8,409 nt of DNA from an uncultured Solirubrobacteraceae bacterium. Its GTDB lineage: Bacteria; Actinomycetota; Thermoleophilia; Solirubrobacterales; Solirubrobacteraceae. Within the stretch, counting starts at the first letter, position 1. The number at the start of each line of letters is the position of its first letter. The position numbers and the translations under genes are program-made. Shown in pieces: positions 1 to 4,700 of this stretch. The notes beneath the pieces are model-generated. The model ran no database searches. It saw only the letters and a program-made list of their open reading frames with translations, and was not told where the DNA came from. Location: positions 1 through 8,409 of the forward strand of contig CADCVT010000106.1 in the NCBI GenBank assembly GCA_902806215.1. The letters are read 5' to 3'.

Positions 1-1
1 C

Positions 2-367
2 GACAAGGACGTCATCAAGGTCAACATGATCACGCTGACCGGCACGAGCGGTGTGGGCACGTCCTACGCGCAGCTCTCGACGACGGCGCTCGGCGTGAGC
101 GATCTCGAGGAGATCGACACGGCGATCAACAACGTCGCTTCGTTCCGCGCGCAGCTCGGCGCGGTCTCGAACCGTCTGGAGCACAGCCTCCAGGCCGCCG
201 GTGCGTACCAGGAGAACCTGGTCGCCGCCGAGTCGCGCATCCGCGACGTGGACATGGCGCAGGAGATGGTGCGCTACACGAAGTTCTCGATCCTCGCGCA
301 GGCCGGCCAGGCGATGCTCGCCCAGGCCAACCAGGCCCCGCAGTCGGTCCTTCAGCTCCTTCAGTAG
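2..367 (+). CDS. Flagellin, C-terminal part (5' end outside window)
   Basis: Flagellin is the polymerised subunit of the external flagellar filament, exported through the flagellar type III apparatus. The open frame enters from the left edge at base 2 and gives 121 residues. The C-terminal half matches the conserved flagellin D0/D1 domain: a helix with AINNVASFRAQLGAVSNRLE, then AAESRIRDVDMAQEMVRYTK, and a final amphipathic helix ending QAMLAQANQAPQSVLQLLQ. These are the standard landmarks of the coiled-coil terminal domain that packs in the filament core. The ATG at 26 is an internal methionine, not a start. The gene ends with two tandem TAG stops (365-370) and is followed at once by a hairpin terminator. 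The N-terminal domain, promoter and variable middle domain lie outside the window. Certain as to family; a fliC/hag symbol is not assigned because copy number is unknown. Confidence 0.96.
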   Translation, partial: DKDVIKVNMITLTGTSGVGTSYAQLSTTALGVSDLEEIDTAINNVASFRAQLGAVSNRLEHSLQAAGAYQENLVAAESRIRDVDMAQEMVRYTKFSILAQAGQAMLAQANQAPQSVLQLLQ

Positions 368-393
368 TAGGAGCCGAGTACCCGGAGACGTTC

Positions 394-426
394 GGCGGGC
401 GGCCCTCGGGTCGCCCGCCCTTCGTT
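394..426 (+). terminator. Hairpin terminator after flagellin
   Basis: GGCGGGCG (394-401) pairs with CGCCCGCC (412-419). The stem can continue inward by a G.T pair and two C-G pairs, leaving a 4-base CTCG loop. A short T-containing tail (CCTTCGTT) follows. It lies about 25 bases after the flagellin stop and before the next promoter, which fits an intrinsic terminator isolating the highly expressed flagellin gene. Confidence 0.85.
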
Positions 427-452
427 AAAGGCTTCCGGTCTGCGGTCGACCA
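426..452 (+). promoter_or_regulatory. Candidate sigma-28 (FliA/WhiG-type) promoter for the CHAP gene
   Basis: TAAA at 426-429 is followed, after exactly 15 bases, by GTCGACCA at 445-452. The sigma-28 consensus is TAAA-N15-GCCGATAA; the -35 core and spacing match exactly and 5 of 8 bases of the -10 match. Transcription would start about 6-9 bases later, at or just before the ATG at 462, which has no Shine-Dalgarno sequence, so the mRNA may be leaderless or nearly so. Three CGGTC repeats (436, 443, 455) lie in the same stretch and may alternatively be an operator. The flagellar context supports the reading; the weak -10 limits it. Confidence 0.45.
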
Positions 453-461
453 ACCGGTCGA

Positions 462-1106
462 ATGAGCGTGGAAGCCGCCATCGCCCGGATCGGTCAGATC
501 AACGGGATGCTCGCCCCGCCGAAGGCACCGACCTCGGCGACGACGGGTGGTGCCCAGTTCGACGCCGCCCTGGCGTCGGCGACGAGCGGTGGCCCGATGG
601 CGACGGCGGCGATGGCCACGCCGGTCGGCGCGGCCGCGCCGATGGGGATGGCGCCCGCCGCGGGAGGCGGCGCCGGCGCGCGTGCGCTGGCCGCCGTGCA
701 GGCCGAGGCCGGACAGGCCGAGCAGCCGCCCGGCTCCAACGACTCGCCTCGCATCGCTCAGTACCGCCAGGCCACCGCCGGCAGCGGCGTCGGCCCGTGG
801 TGCGCCTACTTCGTCTCGTGGGCCGCGCAGCAGGCCGGCGCGCCGATCGGCGAGCAGGGCCAGGGCATGGGCGCGACGATCGCCGTCGAGGAGTGGGGCA
901 AGCGGACCGGCCGCGCGCTCCCGCCCGGACAGCCGCCCCAGCCCGGCGATCTCATCGTCTGGGGCTCGCGCCACATCGGCATGGTCGAGTCCGTCGGGCC
1001 CGACGGCACGATCAACACGATCGAGGGCAACTCCTCGGACTCCGTCGCGCGCCGCTCCTACGGCCCGGACGGCGGCGGGGCGACCTCCTACATCCGCCTC
1101 GGCTAG
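462..1106 (+). CDS. CHAP-domain peptidoglycan hydrolase, probably flagellum-associated
   Basis: A 214-residue protein. The C-terminal part (about 95-214) is a CHAP (cysteine/histidine-dependent amidohydrolase/peptidase) domain, a fold that cuts peptidoglycan peptide or amide bonds. The nucleophile is Cys114 in PWCAYFVSW, the general base His171 in SRHIGMVE, and the third polar site lies in IEGNSSD (Glu188/Asn190); PGDLIVW (161-167) is the usual strand before the His. Residues 1-18 form a short amphipathic helix, and 28-75 are a low-complexity Ala/Gly/Met/Pro linker. There is no Sec signal peptide or membrane segment. It directly follows flagellin and has a sigma-28-like promoter, so I infer a FlgJ-like role in opening the wall during flagellar assembly, perhaps exported by the flagellar apparatus. 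ATG 462 is chosen because it begins the conserved-looking N-terminal helix. A phage-type or toxin hydrolase is less likely in this context. Domain call is firm; flagellar role is inference. Confidence 0.85.
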   Translation: MSVEAAIARIGQINGMLAPPKAPTSATTGGAQFDAALASATSGGPMATAAMATPVGAAAPMGMAPAAGGGAGARALAAVQAEAGQAEQPPGSNDSPRIAQYRQATAGSGVGPWCAYFVSWAAQQAGAPIGEQGQGMGATIAVEEWGKRTGRALPPGQPPQPGDLIVWGSRHIGMVESVGPDGTINTIEGNSSDSVARRSYGPDGGGATSYIRLG

Positions 1107-2107
1107 CCGGTCTCGGCGACGCGTCCGACCCGGCGCGTGCCGGGGTGGTGCGCGCCCAGGATCGCGGCGGCGGCATCGGCCTGCTCGGCCGGCACGACCG
1201 CGGCGAAGCCCATGCCCATGTTGAAGACGCGGCGCATCTCGTCGTCGCTCACGTCGCCGAGCCGCTGCACGAGCCCGAAGACCGGCGGCACGTCGAGCGG
1301 GTCCTCCATGCGGTACTCCACGTCGTCGCGCAGGCGCTTGAGGTTGTCGAGCCCGCCGCCGGTGATGTGCGCGAGCCCGTGCACGTCGACGTTGTCGGAG
1401 CGCAGCAGCTCGAGCACCGCGCGCACGTAGATCAGCGTCGGCTCGAGCAGGACGTCGGCGACGGTCTGGCCGCCGAGCTCGGCCGGCGTGTCGTCGTAGT
1501 CGAGCTCGCGCAGCGCGTGGCGCGCGAGCGTGTAGCCGTTGGAGTGCAGGCCGCTCGACGGGACGCCGACGATCGCGTCGCCGGGGGACACGGCCTTGCC
1601 GGTGACGATCGCGTCGAGCTGGACGGTCCCGATGACGCTCGCGCACAGGTCGAAGCCGTGCGGCGACGGGTGGCCCTTGATGAGCTCGGGGAGCACGGCG
1701 AGCTCGCCGCCGGGCACCTCGCAGCCGGCCGACTGCGCGCCGACGGCGATGCCGCGGGCGATCTGCGCGAGGCGGTCGGGGTCGGGCTCCTCGACGGCGA
1801 GGTAGTCGACGAGCGCGATCGGCTCGGCGCCGACGCAGATGACGTCGTTGACGTTCATCGCGACGCAGTCGATCCCGACGGTGTCGAGGCGGCTGGTCTG
1901 CTCGGCGACGACGAGCTTCGAGCCGACGCCGTCGGTCGCGAACGCGATGCCGAGCGTGTCGCTGACCTTCAGCACGCTCGCGTAGTGGCCGGGCAGCGGG
2001 ACCTGCCTCGACGGGACCTCGATCGACCCCAGCGCGCCGACGATCGCGCCGACGGCCGCGTCGGAGCGGTCGATGTCGACCCCGGCGGCTGCGTACGCGT
2101 CAGACAC
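1103..2107 (-). CDS. purM: Phosphoribosylformylglycinamidine cyclo-ligase (AIR synthetase)
   Basis: PurM catalyses the ATP-dependent ring closure of FGAM to 5-aminoimidazole ribonucleotide, step five of de novo purine synthesis, in the cytosol as a dimer. The 334-residue product is slightly short of the usual 340-350. Family landmarks run in order: AAAGVDID (6-13), the glycine/lysine nucleotide motif DGVGSKL (59-65), MNVNDVICVGAEP (84-96), GGEL (133-136), PSSGLHSNGYTL (183-194), EPTLIYVR (222-229), HGLAHITGGGL (243-253) and RRVFNMGMGF (292-301). The usual GGET is GGEL here, a minor departure. The open frame extends upstream to 2266, but that part is unlike PurM. The GTG at 2107 is preceded by AGGAG and starts right before the AGVDID region, so I place the start there. 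It overlaps the uppP-like gene by 8 bases (GTGTCTGA), suggesting translational coupling, and converges on the CHAP gene with a shared stop. Confidence 0.97.
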   Translation of the reverse strand: MSDAYAAAGVDIDRSDAAVGAIVGALGSIEVPSRQVPLPGHYASVLKVSDTLGIAFATDGVGSKLVVAEQTSRLDTVGIDCVAMNVNDVICVGAEPIALVDYLAVEEPDPDRLAQIARGIAVGAQSAGCEVPGGELAVLPELIKGHPSPHGFDLCASVIGTVQLDAIVTGKAVSPGDAIVGVPSSGLHSNGYTLARHALRELDYDDTPAELGGQTVADVLLEPTLIYVRAVLELLRSDNVDVHGLAHITGGGLDNLKRLRDDVEYRMEDPLDVPPVFGLVQRLGDVSDDEMRRVFNMGMGFAAVVPAEQADAAAAILGAHHPGTRRVGRVAETG

Positions 2108-2864
2108 GGTCGGCGCTCCTGTCGTCCATCCGCAGCACGCTAGCGGCCAGGGCGGCTCGGTACAGGGCGAACGGCCAGAGCGGGGGAGCCCCGACGACCC
2201 GCAGCGCGGCGCGCGTCCCCAGGAACGACCCGGCCGCCGACACCGCCAGCGGCACGAGCGGCCCACCGCGCCGGACGACCCGCCAGCCCTTCAACGCGAC
2301 CGCACCCGCGAGCACGGGCTTCGACGCCTCCCGCGACAGCGCATGGGCGTCGGCCCGGGAGAACCCGAGCGCCCGAAGCGCCGTCAACGCCGCCCCGTGC
2401 CTCGACACGCCCGGCACCAGCGCCACTGCCTGAGCCAGACCGACCACTCCAGCGGAAAACCATCCGGGGACTGTCCCCGACCCGCGGAATCCTCGGCGGG
2501 GACTGTCCCCGACCCATGGAATCGAAGGCGGGGACTGTCCCCGACCCATGGAATCCGCGATCGCCATGGCGATCCCTCCCGCGACCAGGCCGAAGGCGGT
2601 GGAGCGGGGGCCGAGGTGCTCGATCCGGCGCTCGAAGAGGGCGCCGGCTATCGCGGCGGGGACCGTCGCGGTGACGAGCCACAGGCGGGGGCGGGGGAGG
2701 CCGAGCGCGAGGAGCGTCCCGGCGTGGACGGCGACCTCGAGCTCCTTGCGCCCCCCGGGGTCGAGGTCGCGCAGCAGCAGGCCGACGTGGGCCGAGGACG
2801 AGATGGGCAGCAGCTCCGCCGGCCCGTGGAGGAGCGAGACCGCGAAGAGGCTACGAAGCCGCAT
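2100..2864 (-). CDS. Undecaprenyl-diphosphatase-like (UppP/BacA family) membrane protein, divergent, with repeat insertion
   Basis: The UppP family dephosphorylates undecaprenyl diphosphate to regenerate the lipid carrier for peptidoglycan and surface glycans, acting at the outer face of the membrane. In this 254-residue product HGPAELLPISSSAH (13-26) matches the first active-site motif and PGVSRHGAALTA (151-162) the second, with Arg155 kept. Hydrophobic segments lie near 44-56, 61-77, 90-104, 135-152, 202-221 and 229-244. Oddities: the first Glu/Gln of (E/Q)xxxE is His13, the SRS motif reads SRH, the Thr after it is Ala, and the region after the first motif is shorter than usual. Residues about 104-136 come from three copies of a palindromic DNA repeat in the variable loop before the second motif; without them the protein would be only about 222 residues. 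ATG 2864 aligns with family N-termini; a GTG at 2891 is possible. It overlaps dedA by 14 bases and purM by 8. Family is well supported; activity is uncertain. Confidence 0.82.
   Translation of the reverse strand: MRLRSLFAVSLLHGPAELLPISSSAHVGLLLRDLDPGGRKELEVAVHAGTLLALGLPRPRLWLVTATVPAAIAGALFERRIEHLGPRSTAFGLVAGGIAMAIADSMGRGQSPPSIPWVGDSPRRGFRGSGTVPGWFSAGVVGLAQAVALVPGVSRHGAALTALRALGFSRADAHALSREASKPVLAGAVALKGWRVVRRGGPLVPLAVSAAGSFLGTRAALRVVGAPPLWPFALYRAALAASVLRMDDRSADRV
2116..2120 (-). promoter_or_regulatory. Ribosome binding site of purM
   Basis: On the minus strand AGGAG ends 8 bases before the GTG at 2107. It is the clearest Shine-Dalgarno sequence in the window and decides the purM start over the longer open frame. 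It lies inside the last codons of the upstream uppP-like gene. Confidence 0.8.
2466..2561. repeat. Three tandem 32-bp palindromic repeats inside the uppP-like gene
   Basis: The 18-base core GGGGACTGTCCCCGACCC occurs exactly at 2466-2483, 2498-2515 and 2530-2547, a strict 32-base period. Each core is followed by a two-base variable site (GC, AT, AT) and GGAATC, then about six unconserved bases. The first 13 bases of the core are a perfect inverted repeat around a central T. The total of 96 bases is a multiple of three, so the gene stays open, while the 32-base period makes each copy read in a different frame: SMGRGQSP, WVGDSP and GSGTVP on the minus strand. It resembles short interspersed palindromic elements (REP-like); no transposase is present here. 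Confidence 0.92.
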
Positions 2865-3507
2865 CGGCGGCGGGCTCGCCCGGCCGCCCACCGCGATTGC
2901 GCCGGTTCTTGACGATCAGGTACACGACGCCGCCGACGATGATGGCCGCGACCGCGTAGTCGAAGTAGTGCAGCGAGTCCTTCCAGTCGTCCCAGTTGTC
3001 GCCGGCCTGCTTGCCGATCCACGTCAGCAGGAAGACCCACGGCAGGCAGCCGAGGAACGTGAGGATCGAGAACCGCCAGAACGGCATCCGCGCCACGCCC
3101 GCGGGCAGCGAGATGAACGTCCGGATGATCGGCAGCATGCGCGTGAAGAACACGGTCGCGTCGCCGTGCTTCTCGAACCAGCGGTCGGCCCACTGCAGGT
3201 ACGACGGCTTGATGTGGAGCTTCTTGCCGTGCTTCTCGAGGATGTCGACGCGGCCGTAGTAGCCGACGCCGTAGGCGATCCACGATCCGACGAGGTTCGC
3301 GAACGACCCGACCAGCGTCGCGGCGAGCAGCGAGTACTCGCCCTCGGCGACGCGGAAGCCGGCGAACAGCATCGTCGCCTCCGAGGGCACGGGAATGCAC
3401 GCGCTCTCGAGGAGCATGAGCACGAAGACGCCCCACAGGCCGATCGCATCGACGACGTCAACGGCGAGGTTGACGATGGGGTCCGTCAAGGAAGCCAGGA
3501 CGAACAC
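2851..3507 (-). CDS. DedA-family (SNARE-associated/VTT domain) membrane protein
   Basis: A 218-residue integral membrane protein of the DedA family. Members have been identified as flippases that return undecaprenyl phosphate (or other phospholipids) across the cytoplasmic membrane. Visible signatures are LESACIPVPSEATMLFAGF (33-51), with acidic residue Glu34 and the PVPSE turn, the glycine-rich helix GSFANLVGSWIAYGVGYYG (67-85), and FFTRMLPIIRTFISLPAGVARM (120-141). In the last, Arg123 and Arg129 keep the six-residue spacing of the essential arginine pair of E. coli YqjA. Further helices lie near 145-165 and 184-199, and the tail is short, basic and cytoplasmic. Length is normal (200-220). 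The start is taken as GTG 3507; TTG 3489 (seventh codon) is an alternative. Neither has a Shine-Dalgarno sequence. It is first of three overlapping genes, overlapping the uppP-like gene by 14 bases. Family firm; substrate inferred. Confidence 0.92.
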   Translation of the reverse strand: MFVLASLTDPIVNLAVDVVDAIGLWGVFVLMLLESACIPVPSEATMLFAGFRVAEGEYSLLAATLVGSFANLVGSWIAYGVGYYGRVDILEKHGKKLHIKPSYLQWADRWFEKHGDATVFFTRMLPIIRTFISLPAGVARMPFWRFSILTFLGCLPWVFLLTWIGKQAGDNWDDWKDSLHYFDYAVAAIIVGGVVYLIVKNRRNRGGRPGEPAADAAS

Positions 3508-3551
3508 GGCGGGGGAGATTAGCGTCCCCCCGAGTAGCCTCGGCCGCGTAC
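3508..3551. promoter_or_regulatory. Compact divergent promoter region between dedA and the aminotransferase
   Basis: Only 44 bases separate two divergent GTG starts, and neither gene has a Shine-Dalgarno sequence. On the minus strand TAATCT (3521-3516) lies 8 bases before the dedA GTG. On the plus strand TAGCCT (3535-3540) lies 11 bases before the aminotransferase GTG. Both fit the TAnnnT -10 form seen at leaderless actinobacterial genes. No convincing -35 boxes are visible. Promoters must be here by layout; the exact boxes are inference. Confidence 0.5.
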
Positions 3552-4637
3552 GTGCCCGTTCCCCTGTTCGACACCCAGACGCCGCTCGCTCCTCTGCGCG
3601 ACGAGCTGCGCGCCGCGATCGAGCGCGTCGTCGACGGCGGGCGGTTCATCCTCGGCCCCGAGGTCGAGGCGTTCGAGCGGGAGTTCGCGACCTACCTGGA
3701 CGTCGATCACGCGGTCGGCGTCGCCAACGGCACCGAGGCGATCACGATCGCCCTGCGCGCGCTCGGCGTCGGCCCCGGCGACGAGGTGATCGTGCCCAGC
3801 TTCACCTTCTACGCGAGCGCGGAGGCGATCCCTCCGACGGGCGCCACGCCGGTGTTCTGCGACGTCGACCCCGAGACGTTCATGGTCACGCCGGAGACCG
3901 TCCGCGCCGCGATGACGCCGAAGACGAAGGTGGCGATCGTCGTCCACCTGTTCGGCAACCTGGCCCCGGTCGAGGAGGTCGAGGCGCTCGGCATCCCGGT
4001 CCTCGAGGACGCCGCGCAGGCCGCGGGCGCGCGCGCAGCCGACGGCCGCCGCGCGGGAACGCTGGGCAGCGCGGCGACGTTCAGCTTCTACCCGACGAAG
4101 AACCTCGGCGCCTTCGGCGACGGGGGCGCGATCACCACGCCGTACCCCGACGTGGCCGAGCGGGTCCGGACGCTGCGCTTCCACGGCTCGCGCGACAAGG
4201 TCACCTACGAGGAGGTCGGCTACAACAGCCGCCTCGATGAGCTCCAGGCGGCCATCCTGCGCGTGCAGCTACCGCACCTCGACGGCTGGTGCGACGGACG
4301 TCGCGCGGGGGCACGTGCGTACGAGGGGGCCGGGCTCGGCGAGCTCGTCGGCCTCCCCGTCCCGACGCCTGGCAGCAGTCCGGCGTGGCACCTGTACGTC
4401 ATCCGCGACGACGACGCGGCGCACCTCGAGACCGCCCTGCGTGCCGCCGGAGTCGAGTGCCGCGGCTACTACCGCACCCCGGTCCATCGCCAGGCCGCGA
4501 TGGCGCCGTACGCGCCGCAGCACGACCTCCGCGGCACCGACGAGGCTGCGCGGACGCACCTCGCCGTGCCGATCTACCCGACGTTCTCCGAGGCGCAGGC
4601 GACCGAGGTCGTCCGCGCCGTGAAGGCGGCGGGTTAG
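3552..4637 (+). CDS. DegT/DnrJ/EryC1/StrS family PLP-dependent sugar aminotransferase
   Basis: A 361-residue fold-type I aminotransferase of the family that transfers an amino group, usually from glutamate, to a keto group on a nucleotide-linked sugar. Landmarks: GRFILGPEVEAFEREFA (30-46), ANGTEAITIALRALGVGPGDEVI (58-80, the PLP-phosphate loop), PSFTFYASAEAI (82-93), LEDAAQAAGA (151-160, with Asp153 contacting the pyridine nitrogen), FSFYPTKNLGAFGDGGAI (177-194, Lys183 being the Schiff-base lysine), GYNSRLDELQAAIL (223-236), and a C-terminal Y-x-TPVH segment (321-328). All catalytic residues are present and length is typical. The start is GTG 3552, immediately before PVPLFDTQ, where homologues normally begin; there is no Shine-Dalgarno sequence, so translation may be leaderless. 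The 4,6-dehydratase at 6106 would supply a 4-keto sugar substrate, as in PglF/PglE or WecE-type pathways. Which amino sugar is made cannot be read from sequence. Confidence 0.93.
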   Translation: MPVPLFDTQTPLAPLRDELRAAIERVVDGGRFILGPEVEAFEREFATYLDVDHAVGVANGTEAITIALRALGVGPGDEVIVPSFTFYASAEAIPPTGATPVFCDVDPETFMVTPETVRAAMTPKTKVAIVVHLFGNLAPVEEVEALGIPVLEDAAQAAGARAADGRRAGTLGSAATFSFYPTKNLGAFGDGGAITTPYPDVAERVRTLRFHGSRDKVTYEEVGYNSRLDELQAAILRVQLPHLDGWCDGRRAGARAYEGAGLGELVGLPVPTPGSSPAWHLYVIRDDDAAHLETALRAAGVECRGYYRTPVHRQAAMAPYAPQHDLRGTDEAARTHLAVPIYPTFSEAQATEVVRAVKAAG

Positions 4638-4646
4638 GGTCAGCGC

Positions 4647-4673
4647 GGAGAATCCGCCCCAGGCGGATTCTCC
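4647..4673. terminator. Perfect 12-bp hairpin between convergent genes, probable bidirectional terminator
   Basis: GGAGAATCCGCC (4647-4658) and GGCGGATTCTCC (4662-4673) are exact reverse complements around a three-base CCA loop. The hairpin begins 9 bases after the aminotransferase stop and lies 27 bases beyond the stop of the converging PA14 gene. Neither side has a T-run, so it fits the tailless hairpin type common in GC-rich actinobacteria, working in both directions. Confidence 0.8.
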
Positions 4674-4700
4674 AACGCCACGGCGAGCCCCCTGGGCGAG

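Noticed and set aside
126..1646. Minus-strand open frame of 506 codons across flagellin, the CHAP gene and part of purM
   Set aside because: It is Arg/Ala/Gly-rich noise antisense to three genes with clear family motifs; long open shadows are expected at this GC content.
797..2143. Plus-strand open frame of 448 codons over purM
   Set aside because: It is the antisense shadow of purM, with repetitive Val/Ala/Asp/Arg composition and no motif.
2108..2266. N-terminal extension of purM to the upstream start at 2266
   Set aside because: The extension is Arg/Trp/Cys-rich, unlike PurM, and overlaps the uppP-like gene; the GTG at 2107 has an AGGAG ribosome site.
2466..2561. CRISPR array
   Set aside because: The conserved part is about 26 bases with gaps of only about 6 bases, far too short for spacers, there are only three copies, and they lie inside a coding gene with no cas genes.
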